From assembly GCF_002812205.1 (NCBI RefSeq), contig NZ_NPEA01000006.1, positions 90,906 to 154,905 of the forward strand: a stretch of DNA of 64,000 nucleotides. Reading direction: 5' to 3'. The notes beneath the pieces were generated by a model. The model saw only the letters and a program-made list of their open reading frames with translations. It had not been told where the DNA came from and did no database searches. The stretch comes from Leptospira neocaledonica (GTDB lineage Bacteria; Spirochaetota; Leptospiria; Leptospirales; Leptospiraceae). Position numbers and translations under genes: made by a program. Positions 28,000-41,991 of this stretch are shown here, piece by piece; the stretch's first letter is position 1; every line of letters starts with the position of its first letter.

Positions 28000-29211
28000 A
28001 TGATCCTCCAGGCCCAGGAAACCGAAATCGTACCATTCTTCCAACCTATCCTATCGGTTGAAGATGGGCAAATTTTTGCTCATGAGGTTTTGGCAAGGAA
28101 AAAGACTGAAGATGGTATCGTTTCTGCAGGCTATTTATTCTCTGCTGAGATAGGTTTGTCCGATTCCGAGCTAGGAGAATTAGAAGAAGGTATCTGGAGA
28201 AAAGCTTTAGAAAAACTTAAAGTTCATCCGGACCAATCCAAATTATTCCTGAATATTTCGCCCAATCGTCTCTATAGGGAATTGGAAAATGAAAGAATAG
28301 ATTCCTTTAGATTATTACGTTTAACTAGAGAATATGGAATAGAACCGACCCGTATTATTTTAGAAGTCACAGAAGAAGAATTTTCCGGGAGCCTGGATTC
28401 TTTAAGGATCGCAGTGGACCTTCTCCGCGCATATGGATTCAAGATCGCATTAGACGATCTAGGATCGGAGGCTTCCGGTATAGAAAGAGTCGGACTTCTT
28501 CGTCCCGACTTTTTAAAATTAGATCTTAGATTGATAAGAGCTTCTGCTCGTTCTCCTTCTGTTAGAAAGGTGTTAGAACATATCCGTGACTTAGCCTTCT
28601 CCTTAGGAGCTTCCGTTTTGTATGAAGGTTTGGAAACCCAAGAAGAATTATATTTTGCATTGGAAGGTGGAGCCAGATTTTTGCAGGGATTTTTACTTTT
28701 GAGACCAGGAGCAGAACTTTCCACCGGCAAGGAACCTTCTCTATCCATTAAAGAGATGGTGAAATTTTTTCATCAGAAAAAAATGGAGGTTCTTCGCCAA
28801 GAGTTGAATTTTGAAAACAAAATCAGACTAACCTTAGGAGAATTTTTAAATCCTTTTCCTGTATTAAAAATAGCTAATAGATATCTGATAGATGCTTATA
28901 CCGTTTTTCAATCTTCTAAAGAGATTCATAGGGTGTATATCACTGATTCCAAAGGAACTCAATTGTCTCCGTATTATATGAGAACAGGAGAAGACTCTTT
29001 TCGAGAAACGAGCCATGGGATCGGCAAAAATTGGTCTTATCTTCCCTATTTTTATAGGCAGCTTAGGGATTCGATGAGAAAGCCTGAGGATTGGGGAATG
29101 AGCGAACGCTACTTTGATAGTGACGCGGTAAAGGATCTGATCGTTTTTAGCAGAGAAATAGAATCCGGTGCCTATGTATTTTTGGACGTGACCGCTCCTC
29201 GCCTGTACTAA
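28000..29211 (+). CDS. EAL-domain cyclic-di-GMP phosphodiesterase with YkuI_C-like C-terminal domain
   Basis: EAL domains hydrolyse c-di-GMP to pGpG. The N-terminal 250 residues form the EAL domain: HEVLAR carries the EAL glutamate, followed by LFLNISPNRL (Asn), LEVTEEE (Glu), ALDDLGSE (Asp-Asp), LKLDLRLI (Lys) and YEGLET (Glu). All metal and catalytic residues I can align are present, so activity is likely. The C-terminal 150 residues, with RVYITDSKGTQLSPYYMR and GKNWSYLPYFYRQL, resemble the PAS-like domain of B. subtilis YkuI. No GGDEF or transmembrane part is present, so it is cytoplasmic. A small helical gene follows after 12 nt. Confidence 0.88.
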   Translation: MILQAQETEIVPFFQPILSVEDGQIFAHEVLARKKTEDGIVSAGYLFSAEIGLSDSELGELEEGIWRKALEKLKVHPDQSKLFLNISPNRLYRELENERIDSFRLLRLTREYGIEPTRIILEVTEEEFSGSLDSLRIAVDLLRAYGFKIALDDLGSEASGIERVGLLRPDFLKLDLRLIRASARSPSVRKVLEHIRDLAFSLGASVLYEGLETQEELYFALEGGARFLQGFLLLRPGAELSTGKEPSLSIKEMVKFFHQKKMEVLRQELNFENKIRLTLGEFLNPFPVLKIANRYLIDAYTVFQSSKEIHRVYITDSKGTQLSPYYMRTGEDSFRETSHGIGKNWSYLPYFYRQLRDSMRKPEDWGMSERYFDSDAVKDLIVFSREIESGAYVFLDVTAPRLY

Positions 29212-29223
29212 AAAACGGATTCA

Positions 29224-29445
29224 ATGAGCGGTATTGAAAATCAGATCCTACAAGATATCTATAGGGCATCTTCCGAAGGAGGATTTCTTACGATGAGGGA
29301 TTTGGAATTGAACACTTCTTTTTCCGAATGGAAATTGAGACCTCATTTAGAAGATCTAAAAGAGGCAAGCCTAATCGTGGAGCACCCGGAAGGATTCCAA
29401 GTGGCTCCTAAAGGAAAACATTTTTACCAAAGTAATTGGGGTTAA
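29224..29445 (+). CDS. Small winged-helix-like protein
   Basis: The 73-residue protein starts 12 nt after the EAL gene stop, suggesting cotranscription. The sequence pattern (helix, TMRDLELNTSFSEWKLRPHLEDLKEASLIV, then a short beta wing EGFQVAPKGKHFY) resembles a winged helix-turn-helix. It may bind DNA or pair with the EAL protein; this is inference. Its last codons overlap the end of the convergent DMT transporter gene by 4 nt. Confidence 0.65.
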   Translation: MSGIENQILQDIYRASSEGGFLTMRDLELNTSFSEWKLRPHLEDLKEASLIVEHPEGFQVAPKGKHFYQSNWG

Positions 29446-30374
29446 TTCGGAACTTCCAATTCTTCGTCTGCCACCGAAACTTCTTCTTTTTTTCCTTGGG
29501 TCCTGTTCAATATAATCACCGATGAGATCGCAAACACTCCGCCGAGTAATGTACTTAATTTAGGTTCTTCTCCCAAAAAGATCCAACTTCCTAAAAGTGC
29601 AGTCACAGGCACGAGGAATATAAAAGAACTCGCCGTTCTGGATCCCAATCTACTAGAAGCGTAAAAATATACTGTTGTCCCGAAGGTCGTTGATATTACA
29701 GAAAGATAAAATAGTTGGACCCAAAAATTCCAACCGTTATCCATTACTCCGCTTAGATCGTATGGAAATGCGAGAAACAAATCGAATATTGTTCCTATGC
29801 TGAATACATAAAAGCTGTACACCATCGGAGACATTCTTTGTCCTGTGCTATGACTGTTCATACTCAAGATTGCCCAACTGAACGCACAGAGTAGAAAATA
29901 AACATTTCCAGATTGGAATAATAGGGTCCAATCTCCTTCCCAAATTTTTAAGAGTAAGAATCCACCGGTTAATCCTATGAACAAACCTATGAATTCTTTT
30001 CCGGAAGGGAGTTTTTTCTGAAAAGTGTGGACCAAGATATAAGTGAAGATCGGATTCATTGTTGTGACTAAGACCCCACCAGCTCCTGCCAAACCTTGGC
30101 TCAATCCCAATAAGAAGAATTGATTGTATATTGTGTATAAAACAGCACCTATTGCAACCTGCAGTAATCCTTTTTTATCAGGTAAGGCGATTGATTCTTT
30201 CCTCAAGATCAGAACCGGAACTAAAGAAAGTGCTGTTGCTAAAAATCTCCAGAACACGATTACGATCGGAGGTTCCGTGCCCACGATCGATTTTGCCGAA
30301 GGCCAAGCGAATCCCCAACTCACCATGGCGATCACGAGTAAGATAAAAAATTTTATAGATTGATTTTGGAACAT
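29442..30374 (-). CDS. DMT/EamA-family transporter
   Basis: The 310-residue protein has ten hydrophobic helices in two repeats. The first helix shows the family pattern SWGFAWPSAKSI, with FWRFLATALSLVPVLI after it, and the second half has STTFGTTVYFYASSRLGSRTASSFIFLVPVTALLGSWIFLGE, typical of EamA repeats. Likely an inner-membrane exporter of metabolites; substrate unknown. It converges on the small EAL-linked gene. A terminator-like hairpin at 30.4 kb separates it from the next gene upstream. Confidence 0.87.
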   Translation of the reverse strand: MFQNQSIKFFILLVIAMVSWGFAWPSAKSIVGTEPPIVIVFWRFLATALSLVPVLILRKESIALPDKKGLLQVAIGAVLYTIYNQFFLLGLSQGLAGAGGVLVTTMNPIFTYILVHTFQKKLPSGKEFIGLFIGLTGGFLLLKIWEGDWTLLFQSGNVYFLLCAFSWAILSMNSHSTGQRMSPMVYSFYVFSIGTIFDLFLAFPYDLSGVMDNGWNFWVQLFYLSVISTTFGTTVYFYASSRLGSRTASSFIFLVPVTALLGSWIFLGEEPKLSTLLGGVFAISSVIILNRTQGKKEEVSVADEELEVPN

Positions 30375-30429
30375 CCCTAGTTCTGCCTCATTACCAGTGT
30401 TTTTCTTGTCCTCTTGAAGAGGAGTAATA

Positions 30430-30460
30430 ATAAAAAACCCGGCCTTAGGTGCCGGGTTTT
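30430..30460. terminator. Rho-independent terminator
   Basis: AAACCCGGC (30435-30443), a CTTAGGT loop, and GCCGGGTTT (30451-30459) form a 9-bp stem. The A-run at 30432-30437 is a T-run on the minus strand, so it ends transcription of the minus-strand gene at 30489-30701. It can also work on the plus strand. Confidence 0.82.
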
Positions 30461-30488
30461 CCTTTCGATTTAGTCTGTATCTGAAAGA

Positions 30489-30701
30489 TCATGCATTTAG
30501 ATCGATTAGATAACCCCTGCGTGTCATTTGATCGTCGGTATTTACGCCTACCTTGGCGAGACTCTTCGGCGCTGTAACAACTGTATCCATGTTGCTAAGC
30601 GGATGAAGACGATCCGGCATATTACGAATGGTGAATTCGGATTGGGAGAATTGTTGGGCTGCTCGGTTATTGCTTCCGGCTGCGTTGATTTCTTGTAACA
30701 T
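30489..30701 (-). CDS. Small protein of unknown function
   Basis: ATG at 30701 (MLQEINAAGSNN) is preferred to a start 42 nt upstream because AGGA lies about 10 nt before it. The 70-residue product is polar, Asn/Asp/Arg-rich, with no signal peptide, and ends in RRGYLIDLNA. It is followed by a terminator, and repeat copy B lies upstream. A gene with its own terminator is likely real, but I do not recognise it. Confidence 0.55.
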   Translation of the reverse strand: MLQEINAAGSNNRAAQQFSQSEFTIRNMPDRLHPLSNMDTVVTAPKSLAKVGVNTDDQMTRRGYLIDLNA

Positions 30702-30771
30702 AACTGCGAATCCTATTTTTACAAAATTTAGACTATTCGGCAAGTTTTGTAAAGAAAGAAATTTCTAGAAA

Positions 30772-30922
30772 AAGACACGGAGTTTAAAAGAGACACAAAG
30801 GAATTTTCACACAGAGGCATGGAGACGCAGAGGGGTTATGGATGTCTTAAGCGAAATTACTCTATGAGCTTTATGCCTCTGTGTGCAAAAAACCCTGTGG
30901 CTCTCACTTAACTCTGTTTCTC
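30772..30922. repeat. Dispersed CACAGAG repeat, copy B
   Basis: The left arm contains GACACGGAG, GAGACACAAAGGAATTTTCA and CACAGAGGCATGGAGACGCAG; the right arm has GCCTCTGTGTGC, CCCTGTGGCTCTCAC and CTCTGTTTCTC. The arms are imperfect inverted copies around a 40-50 nt centre. The right arm ends exactly at the stop codon of the 30923 gene. Confidence 0.78.
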
Positions 30923-31609
30923 TTACAAAGCCTCTCCTTCCCATCGCGGATACACCATCTCTTCCTCCTCTTCCGGAATGGAAGAACCTGCCTCGTCCTC
31001 AAGTAAGGTGAATCCTCTCGGCTCACCTATGAATTCTGGAAAATATTCGAAGAATAATTTACCTGCGATAATCCTTTTGGCGGCAGGATAATTCTGTTTG
31101 AATGTATCTGAAAAATCCAATTCGGGCAATTGGTGGAATTGGATCCTGTCTTCGAAATTGATAAAATCCTGTTTTGAGAAGCCGATATTTCGGGAAACGA
31201 TCTCGTCCTTGAGTAAGATCCAATCCAATTTGAATCTCATTCTATATCCTTGGAATGCGGAAGATCTTTGGATCAGATTTACCACTCTCATCAAAGGATA
31301 TTCCATATTATAATAAGGTGTAAGATAGACCATAAGGTATCTTTGGGAGAAACCAAGAGGTTCCCAAACATTTTCGGGGGAAATATTATTATCACCGTCG
31401 AATCTTAACTCTTCTAACATGGAGTGAAGAGCAGGAGCGTTCTTTTTTTCTGTATAAAATTCCTGGATTGCGATCTCTCCGAATTCCCCGTAATAGAGCC
31501 ATTTATATAAATCTTGGATCTCTGCTAAAGGATGTGCCTGCAAGAATCGATTCAAACTCTCGATCTTCTCTTCCCTGGTACGGTTTTCGTCTATCTCCTT
31601 GTGAATCAT
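30923..31609 (-). CDS. Protein of unknown function
   Basis: The 228-residue protein is soluble in appearance, with no signal peptide or membrane helix. It is rich in aromatic residues (segments such as DLYKWLYYGEFGE and SQRYLMVYLTPYYNMEYP) and ends in an acidic tail EEEEEMVYPRWEGEAL. No catalytic motif is recognisable. It lies 81 nt downstream of plsY in the same direction, so it may be distal in the smpB-der-plsY run. Repeat copy B abuts its stop. Confidence 0.68.
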   Translation of the reverse strand: MIHKEIDENRTREEKIESLNRFLQAHPLAEIQDLYKWLYYGEFGEIAIQEFYTEKKNAPALHSMLEELRFDGDNNISPENVWEPLGFSQRYLMVYLTPYYNMEYPLMRVVNLIQRSSAFQGYRMRFKLDWILLKDEIVSRNIGFSKQDFINFEDRIQFHQLPELDFSDTFKQNYPAAKRIIAGKLFFEYFPEFIGEPRGFTLLEDEAGSSIPEEEEEMVYPRWEGEAL

Positions 31610-31690
31610 AGAAACCTTAAGGAAGATTTTTAAATCCTGTCTGCTCCAAATTCAAGCCTAAAACTGAACTTTGGAAATTTTAGAAAAAGG

Positions 31691-32323
31691 TTATTCTTGG
31701 TCTTTATACTTTTCTTTATCAGAAGCGAATTCTTGTCCTTTGACAAGTCGGATCAGATTGGTCCTATGAAGTACCAAGATCGTCAAGCTGATACATACGA
31801 TCGCCCAAAAGATAGGTGTATTAAAACTTTTACCGTCAATCAAAGAAAGTAGATAATACGAAATAGGTAGAGTGATCGCTCCCCCAATGGAGCCTATGGA
31901 CACAAACCCGAAGATCTTTTTCAAACTTAAAAAAACGATCAACGTGATCAGTATCGGTCCCGGAGCAAGCACCGCAAATACTCCAAAGCTAGTGGCCACT
32001 CCCTTCCCCCCTTTAAACTTTAAGAAGGGTGAAAACATATGCCCAAGAACCGCAGCTACTCCGCAGAATAATGCCAAAAGTTGATTCGATTCTCCAAATA
32101 AGATCCGGATCAAAAGAGGAAAGATCGCACCTTTAAAAATATCTAAAAGTAAAACGGGCAAACCGATTTTCCAACCAAGCAATCTTGTGACATTGGTTGC
32201 TCCGATATTACCGCTTCCTTTTTGTCGAATATCGATCCCCTTATACTTTGCAGCTAAAAATCCGAAAGGTACCGAACCCAAAAGAAAAGAAGCGGGCGGG
32301 AAAACGATATACAACTCATTCAT
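31691..32323 (-). CDS. plsY: Glycerol-3-phosphate acyltransferase PlsY
   Basis: PlsY uses acyl-phosphate to acylate glycerol-3-phosphate, the first step of phospholipid synthesis, in the inner membrane. The 210-residue polytopic protein has the three PlsY motifs: [10 protein letters not shown] with [31 protein letters not shown], and the [11 protein letters not shown] region. The ATG overlaps the der stop by an ATGA junction, so the two are translationally coupled. Confidence 0.95.
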   Translation of the reverse strand: MNELYIVFPPASFLLGSVPFGFLAAKYKGIDIRQKGSGNIGATNVTRLLGWKIGLPVLLLDIFKGAIFPLLIRILFGESNQLLALFCGVAAVLGHMFSPFLKFKGGKGVATSFGVFAVLAPGPILITLIVFLSLKKIFGFVSIGSIGGAITLPISYYLLSLIDGKSFNTPIFWAIVCISLTILVLHRTNLIRLVKGQEFASDKEKYKDQE

Positions 32324-33696
32324 TTTCGATCGGACCTCAATTCTAAACGGATAGGGATCCCTTTCAGATTATACTTTTCGGTCAGCTTCTTCTTAATGAA
32401 TGTTAATAAGTTGGATTTGAAATAATCTATATGGTTCACGAATAAGATCAAATGAAACGGGGAAACGGAAACCTGTGTACAATACAACATCTTAGGAGGT
32501 TTGTTTGCGGAGAAGGACCTACCCGCTTCCGCCATCCAGGCCCTTAAAGACTGATTTAATTCAGAAGTAGAGATCTTTTTCTTAGAGCGAGATGCCAGAT
32601 CAATTGTCATCTCCATCATCTTATGGATCCTTTGTTTTTCCTTAGCGCTTAAGGTGATGATTTGTATCTCTCTTAAGAGGGGAAATCTGGAGTATAAACG
32701 TTCTTGGTAATTTTTAAAAGAATCATTGTCCTTATCTTCTATTGCGTCCCATTTGTTTACCGCAAGTAAGAACGGCTTTCCTTCTTCCTGGAGCATACCA
32801 ACGATCTTTTTGTCAAATTCTCCGAAACCTTTGAGTGCATCCAAAAGATGGATGACCACATCGGAATTTTCGATTGTTCTTTTTGTTCTTTGGTAAGAGT
32901 AAAATTCCAAGGCTTCTGCCTTATCCGATTTTCTACGGATGCCTGCAGTGTCAGTGATACGGATCTTTTTACCTTCGAAGGTAACGGTTGTATCAACGGA
33001 ATCTCTTGTAGTTCCTGCAACCTCGCTCACAACAGCTCTATCATATCCACAAAGTGCATTTAATAAACTGGATTTTCCTGCGTTCGGTTTTCCTACAATG
33101 GCAAGGCTAAAGTCTTCTGAAGAAGAAGCAGGAGTTTCTCCTTCTTCCATAGTTTGGGTTCTTTTTTTTGCATTTGGAAGTAGGAATGCGATCTTTTCCA
33201 AAAGAAGTGGAAGATTCCTTCTTCCTATTGCGGAAATCGGTAGGATCTCCGACAGGCCCATCTTATAAAAAGAATCCAGATCCTCTTCATCTTCAGGATG
33301 ATCCACTTTGTTTACACAATATAGGACCGGAATCTGATTTAGTTCCGGATCTTTTCTGAATTTATCGATGAGCCTGGAATCATAAGAAGTAACCTCGTGT
33401 AGATCTAAAAGAAAAACTACAAGGTCGGATTCCGCAACTTGTCTGAAAGCATTTTCAAGAACTGCTTCTTCTAAACTTTCGGGTCTTTCTATATCCAGAC
33501 CCGGAGTATCGGCGAGGATAAAGTCTAGGCCCTTCTCAGGATTTAAAACCCTGGCACGAAGAACATCTCGGGTCACGCCAGGATAATCTTCTGTGATCGC
33601 TAATTTCTTTTTAAGAAGTGCGTTGAATAACGTGGACTTGCCAACGTTCTGGCGCCCTACGATACTGATAATCGGAACTCTTTTTTTAGAGGACAT
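32320..33696 (-). CDS. der: Ribosome-assembly GTPase Der (EngA)
   Basis: Der has two tandem GTPase domains and a KH-like C-terminal domain and acts in 50S subunit maturation. The 458-residue protein shows the first G1 as [12 protein letters not shown] with DTPGLD and NKVD, the second as [12 protein letters not shown] with DTAGIRRKS and NKWD, then the KH-like domain ending in [10 protein letters not shown]. It begins directly after smpB ends (no gap between the two) and overlaps plsY by 4 nt, giving a compact smpB-der-plsY unit. Confidence 0.96.
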   Translation of the reverse strand: MSSKKRVPIISIVGRQNVGKSTLFNALLKKKLAITEDYPGVTRDVLRARVLNPEKGLDFILADTPGLDIERPESLEEAVLENAFRQVAESDLVVFLLDLHEVTSYDSRLIDKFRKDPELNQIPVLYCVNKVDHPEDEEDLDSFYKMGLSEILPISAIGRRNLPLLLEKIAFLLPNAKKRTQTMEEGETPASSSEDFSLAIVGKPNAGKSSLLNALCGYDRAVVSEVAGTTRDSVDTTVTFEGKKIRITDTAGIRRKSDKAEALEFYSYQRTKRTIENSDVVIHLLDALKGFGEFDKKIVGMLQEEGKPFLLAVNKWDAIEDKDNDSFKNYQERLYSRFPLLREIQIITLSAKEKQRIHKMMEMTIDLASRSKKKISTSELNQSLRAWMAEAGRSFSANKPPKMLYCTQVSVSPFHLILFVNHIDYFKSNLLTFIKKKLTEKYNLKGIPIRLELRSDRK

Positions 33697-34179
33697 TTAG
33701 GAGTAATTTTTGGTCTTCATCGCTCTCGCGATTTCCAGTTTTGCGTCGTTTTTTTTCATATCTTCCCGTTTATCGTAGAGTTTTTTAGGTTTTCCTAATG
33801 CTAACTCCACCTTAGCCCAACGGTTGTCTTTAAAATATACTTTAGTAGCGACGAGCACCAATCCCTTTTCTTTGATCTGTTTATCTAACTTATCTATCTC
33901 TTTTCTATTCAGTAGAAGTTTGCGAGGTCGGATATCCGGATGATTTGTATATCCTCCATTCTTGTATGGAGTGATTGAAAAACTATCCAGGTAAACTTCT
34001 CCGTTCTTTATTTTTGCAAATGCGTCGGTGAGGTTCGCCTTTTTTTCTCGCAGGCTTTTGACTTCGGATCCGGACAAAACAATCCCTGCTTCGATGAATG
34101 AGATCAATTCGAAGTTAAACTTGGCTTTTTTATTTACCAGAGGTTGAGGGCTATTGTCTTTTTCCTTTTTCGTTGCCAT
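33697..34179 (-). CDS. smpB: SsrA-binding protein SmpB
   Basis: SmpB binds tmRNA and brings it to stalled ribosomes. The 160-residue protein has the OB-fold core [20 protein letters not shown], the Asn/Phe/Asp-rich [23 protein letters not shown], and the basic C-terminal tail with [18 protein letters not shown]. No tmRNA gene was recognised in the window. A 5-bp GC hairpin (34191-34205) lies before its start and may be a leader structure. Confidence 0.96.
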   Translation of the reverse strand: MATKKEKDNSPQPLVNKKAKFNFELISFIEAGIVLSGSEVKSLREKKANLTDAFAKIKNGEVYLDSFSITPYKNGGYTNHPDIRPRKLLLNRKEIDKLDKQIKEKGLVLVATKVYFKDNRWAKVELALGKPKKLYDKREDMKKNDAKLEIARAMKTKNYS

Positions 34180-34211
34180 AGTTCCCAGGCGCGGGTTTTA
34201 CCCGCTTGCCG

Positions 34212-37241
<3,030 letters not shown>

Positions 37242-37305
37242 GTCCCCAAGATCCGGAAAGTGGAATTCCTAGGCAATCTCATTTCGGTATTTCTGAGAAC
37301 GATTG

Positions 37306-37320
37306 GTTGGACACTCCAAC
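37306..37320. promoter_or_regulatory. Short palindrome in the divergent promoter region
   Basis: GTTGGA-CAC-TCCAAC is a perfect 6-bp dyad in the 133-nt gap between the midasin-like gene and the aminotransferase gene. It could be an operator for either; the sequence gives no more. Confidence 0.3.
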
Positions 37321-37374
37321 TGATTCCACGAATCCAGTTTGACGAACAAACAGGTCCTACATTAGCGTATTTAT

Positions 37375-38490
<1,116 letters not shown>

Positions 38491-38499
38491 GAGAAAATT

Positions 38500-39345
38500 T
38501 TGGCGGAGTACTATTCCGAATTCCCAAGTTTACTCTTTTTCATATGGATAGGAGGCGTTTTAGTCTCCTTTTCCATGGGAAGTTTTTATTCTACCCTGGC
38601 TTATAGAATTCTCAGATTCTATTATGGAAAAGAAAGAAAGATTGGCTCCAAACTTTTCAGACTTAAAAAAATTTTAATAGAACCTTCTGCCTGTGAGTCT
38701 TGCGGTACAAGGATACAAGGTATGGCCATCATTCCGGTATTCGGATATTGGCTTTCTAAAAAAGAATGCATCAATTGTAAGGCTCCGATCAATCCATTAT
38801 ACTCTTTATGTGAAGCAATGTTCGGATTACTATTTGTAGTCTCCTTTCTTCTTTCCGGAAAATTACTAGGAAGTTTTACGTTTGTAGCCTTATGTGGACA
38901 CTTGTTAGTAGCCGCAAGCACCGACTTTAAAAAGTTTTCCTTGGATTATGAAAATTTGCCTTTCATTCTTCTGTTTGGAGTATTGGCAAATTTTCTATTA
39001 TTCGATTCTGTTCCTGGCAAAACCAATTTGATCGTGTATGTCTCCTTCTCCGCCGTATTCTTCTTAGTATATTTTCTATTTCCTGCAGGGATGGGATTTG
39101 CGGATGCAGTATTCGCTCCTGCATTCGCATTCTTATGCACTCATCCTTGGTGGATCTTCTTTCTAAATTCTTCTTACGCGATTGCGATCATTGTCACTGT
39201 CGTCCAAAGAAAAAAAGGAGAAAGTCTCAGACAAGTCCCCATCCCGATGGGAGTTTATTTTTCGATCGGCCTTGTATTGACATTTCTGGGTAGAATGCTC
39301 TCAAATTCAGGTTTACTTCCCAACTGGGCGGATCTCATTCTATAA
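38500..39345 (+). CDS. Type IV prepilin peptidase (A24 family), altered GxGD motif
   Basis: This 281-residue inner-membrane enzyme should cleave and methylate prepilins. It has the cytoplasmic zinc motif with two CxxC pairs (ACESCGTRI and ECINCKAPI), a first catalytic Asp in AASTDFKKFSLDYE, and a second Asp in GMGFADAVF. In the usual GxGD, a Gly precedes the Asp; here it is Ala, giving GFAD. Both Asp are kept, so activity is possible. TTG at 38500 is the likely start, since no ATG occurs before the first helix. No pilus genes are adjacent. Confidence 0.83.
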   Translation: MAEYYSEFPSLLFFIWIGGVLVSFSMGSFYSTLAYRILRFYYGKERKIGSKLFRLKKILIEPSACESCGTRIQGMAIIPVFGYWLSKKECINCKAPINPLYSLCEAMFGLLFVVSFLLSGKLLGSFTFVALCGHLLVAASTDFKKFSLDYENLPFILLFGVLANFLLFDSVPGKTNLIVYVSFSAVFFLVYFLFPAGMGFADAVFAPAFAFLCTHPWWIFFLNSSYAIAIIVTVVQRKKGESLRQVPIPMGVYFSIGLVLTFLGRMLSNSGLLPNWADLIL

Positions 39346-39350
39346 GAAAT

Positions 39351-39992
39351 ATGCAAAATAAGATCTCCGATATCCGTAACGAATATAGCAAAGCCTCTCT
39401 GGACGAAAAAGATATCGGAGATTCTCCCATCGATTTTTTTAAAACTTGGTTCGACCAGGCGGTCCACTCGGAAGTAAGAGAACCGACAGCGATGACATTG
39501 GCAACTGTTCGAAAAGACGGAATGCCTGATGCAAGGATCGTTTTACTGAAAGGGATCGAAAAAGAAGGATTCCAATTCTATACCAATTACACAAGCGCTA
39601 AGGGAAAAGAATTAGATTCCAATCCGAATGCTTGCCTTGTGTTTTTCTGGGCAGAATTGGAAAGACAGGTCCGGATTAGAGGAAAGATCTCAAAAGTTTC
39701 CAGAGAAAATTCGGAAGAATATTTTCATTCCAGACCTTTCGCCAGCCAAATCGGCGCACTTGCTTCTTCCCAAAGTGATCCAGTGAGTGACAGATCTATT
39801 TTAGATAAACATTATGAAGAGCTAAAACTAAAATACGAAGGTAAAACAGTACCTCTCCCGGAAAACTGGGGTGGATATATATTAGAAGCTTCTGAAATAG
39901 AATTTTGGCAGGGACGAAGAAGCCGCCTACATGATCGGATTTTATTCCGAAAAGTGGACGGCTCCTGGGCAAAAACAAGACTACAACCTTAG
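39351..39992 (+). CDS. pdxH: Pyridoxamine 5'-phosphate oxidase
   Basis: PdxH oxidises pyridoxine or pyridoxamine phosphate to PLP with FMN. The 213-residue protein shows [36 protein letters not shown], a [18 protein letters not shown] strand, and the C-terminal [13 protein letters not shown] signature with the PLP- and FMN-binding residues. Its stop overlaps the end of the convergent ribBA by 4 nt; ribBA contributes to FMN supply, which PdxH needs. Confidence 0.96.
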   Translation: MQNKISDIRNEYSKASLDEKDIGDSPIDFFKTWFDQAVHSEVREPTAMTLATVRKDGMPDARIVLLKGIEKEGFQFYTNYTSAKGKELDSNPNACLVFFWAELERQVRIRGKISKVSRENSEEYFHSRPFASQIGALASSQSDPVSDRSILDKHYEELKLKYEGKTVPLPENWGGYILEASEIEFWQGRRSRLHDRILFRKVDGSWAKTRLQP

Positions 39993-41194
39993 TTCAGTCC
40001 AAGCAAATGCCCCATTCTCATTTTTTTAGTAAATAGATAATGGTGGTTATTCCCAGTAGGTTTGATCTCTATCGGAACACGATCCGTAACTTCTAGACCA
40101 TAACCTTCCAAACCCACAATCTTACGAGGATTATTAGTAAGAAGTTTCATCTTACCAACACCTATATCTTTTAGAATCTGAGCGCCAACTCCGTATTCTC
40201 TTAAGTCGGGAGCAAATCCTAATTTCTCGTTAGCTTCTACAGTATCCAAACCTTGGTCCTGCATATTATAAGCCTTGAGTTTATTGATGAGACCGATGCC
40301 TCTACCTTCTTGTCTCATATAGAGAAGTATACCCTTCCCCTCCTGAGCGATCATAGAAAGTGCAGAATGGAGTTGAGGTCCACAGTCACAGCGCCCGCTT
40401 CCGAAAATATCCCCGGTAAAACACTCGGAATGTACGCGGACCATTATAGGTTCGTTCTTATCAATTTTACCTTTTACTAATGCGACATGGACTTTATCGT
40501 CAATGATGGTAGAATAAGCTCTGACGGAAAAATCCCCATATTCAGTAGGAAGAGTTGTCTCCACTTCCAAATGAATTAGATTTTCTTTTTTCCTTCTGTA
40601 CCGGATCAAATCTTCGATGGTATAAATATTGAGTCCGTGTTTTTCTGCGAATTTTTCCAAGTCGGGAAGACGGGACATGGTCCCATCATCATTCATGATT
40701 TCGCAGATCACAGCAGCAGGATAAAGTCCCGCTAATTTGGAAAGATCTACGGAAGCCTCGGTATGACCCGCTCTTCTGAGAACTCCACCCGAAACCGCTT
40801 GCAAAGGAAATAAATGGCCAGGTTTCATCAGGTCGCCTGGAGTAGTTTTAGGATCGATCAGAGCCTGGATGGTAGTTGCTCTATCCTGGGCGGAAATTCC
40901 AGTAGTAGTTCCGTGTTTTGCGTCTACGGAAACGGTGAATGCTGTCCCGTGTTTGTCACCCAAACTCAGGTCGTCCACCATTCTATTCAGACCAAGCTGC
41001 CTGAGCCTGTCTCCCTCCATAGGAAAACAAATTAAGCCCCTTCCATAGGTGGCCATAAAATTCACCTTTTCTTTGTCAGTGAATTGCGCGGCACAAACAA
41101 GATCCCCCTCGTTTTCCCGATCTTCGGAATCCACGAGAATGATCATCTTCCCCGCTTTTATATCTTCGATTGCCTGTTCAATGGAGCCGATCAT
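39989..41194 (-). CDS. ribBA: Bifunctional DHBP synthase / GTP cyclohydrolase II
   Basis: The enzyme opens riboflavin synthesis: the N-terminal RibB half makes 3,4-dihydroxy-2-butanone 4-phosphate, and the C-terminal RibA half opens GTP. The 401-residue protein has [28 protein letters not shown] and [14 protein letters not shown] for RibB, and [18 protein letters not shown] (zinc Cys residues), [16 protein letters not shown] and LTNNPRKI for RibA. GAGGTGG precedes the ATG. It lies downstream of ribD-ribE, with repeat copy C in the 191-nt gap; no FMN riboswitch was found there. Confidence 0.96.
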   Translation of the reverse strand: MIGSIEQAIEDIKAGKMIILVDSEDRENEGDLVCAAQFTDKEKVNFMATYGRGLICFPMEGDRLRQLGLNRMVDDLSLGDKHGTAFTVSVDAKHGTTTGISAQDRATTIQALIDPKTTPGDLMKPGHLFPLQAVSGGVLRRAGHTEASVDLSKLAGLYPAAVICEIMNDDGTMSRLPDLEKFAEKHGLNIYTIEDLIRYRRKKENLIHLEVETTLPTEYGDFSVRAYSTIIDDKVHVALVKGKIDKNEPIMVRVHSECFTGDIFGSGRCDCGPQLHSALSMIAQEGKGILLYMRQEGRGIGLINKLKAYNMQDQGLDTVEANEKLGFAPDLREYGVGAQILKDIGVGKMKLLTNNPRKIVGLEGYGLEVTDRVPIEIKPTGNNHHYLFTKKMRMGHLLGLN

Positions 41195-41303
41195 GATTCC
41201 ACCTCATTTCTTGGACTGTTTTTTTTCCATGATAAATCCTGGCCGGCCCGGAAAAGTGAGACTGATAGTTGGTAATTCGAACCAAGAATACGGTTTTAGG
41301 TAT

Positions 41304-41380
41304 GGACGCAGAGCAGCAGAGACACGAAGAATACTAAAAAGAAAACCAAAAACTCAGCGGCTTTGCGTCTCTGCGTAAAA
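41304..41380. repeat. Dispersed CACAGAG repeat, short copy C
   Basis: The left arm contains GACGCAGAGCAGCAGAGACACGAAG and the right arm GGCTTTGCGTCTCTGCGT, imperfect inverted copies with a short A-rich centre. It is the shortest copy and ends 5 nt before the ribE stop codon on the minus strand. Confidence 0.65.
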
Positions 41381-41385
41381 TGCCC

Positions 41386-41991
41386 TTAGGTGTATTTACC
41401 CAGCTGCTCTAAATATCTCGCGATCAGGTCTACTTCTAGGTTTACCTTGGCTCCAACTTTCCATGCCTCGGAAGCATTGGTGACAATAAGAGTCTCTGGG
41501 ATCAAAACCAATTCGAATTCTCCCGGTTTGGAATCTACGATAGTGAGAGAGATCCCGTCTACAGTCACACTTCCCCGGACCGCAAAGTATTTGGTGAAAG
41601 AAGGGTCATGAGAAATTACGAACCTTCTTACATTCCCGGAATCTTTTTCTTCGGAAAGAAGAATGGTTCCAGTTAGATCCACATGACCCGTCACAAAATG
41701 ACCGCCCATTCTGGTATGTGGAAGAACAGATCTTTCTAAATTAATTTTGGTCCCAAGTTGAAAACTTCCGAAATTGGTAAGTTCCAAAGTTTTGTAAGAA
41801 GAATAAAATTCGAATTTGTTTCCATTCTCTTGGAAAGAAGTCACAGTATGGCAGGCACCGTTGACTGAAATTGAGTCCCCGTTTTTCAGATCGGGATCTT
41901 TCCATATGGTAGATACCTTAAAAATTTTACCATCACCTGTGTCTTGGACGGATTCAATTTTTCCGGTACATTCTATAAGTCCTGTGAACAT
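41386..41991 (-). CDS. ribE: Riboflavin synthase (alpha chain)
   Basis: Riboflavin synthase dismutates two 6,7-dimethyl-8-ribityllumazines to riboflavin. The 201-residue protein has two homologous barrels: [15 protein letters not shown] at the N-terminus, the [10 protein letters not shown] motif, [10 protein letters not shown], then [13 protein letters not shown] and the LIPETL motif in the second repeat. The start at 41991 follows GGGAGG and begins with the family's MFTGLIE. It overlaps ribD by 19 nt. Repeat copy C lies at its 3' end. Confidence 0.96.
   Translation of the reverse strand: MFTGLIECTGKIESVQDTGDGKIFKVSTIWKDPDLKNGDSISVNGACHTVTSFQENGNKFEFYSSYKTLELTNFGSFQLGTKINLERSVLPHTRMGGHFVTGHVDLTGTILLSEEKDSGNVRRFVISHDPSFTKYFAVRGSVTVDGISLTIVDSKPGEFELVLIPETLIVTNASEAWKVGAKVNLEVDLIARYLEQLGKYT

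Noticed and set aside
34191..34205. GCGGG-TTTTA-CCCGC hairpin as terminator before the midasin-like gene's end
   Set aside because: Short stem, no T-run, and it lies in the smpB leader; at most a leader structure.
41195..41385. FMN riboswitch before ribBA
   Set aside because: None of the conserved FMN-aptamer helices or its AGGAT-type start is visible; the gap holds repeat copy C.
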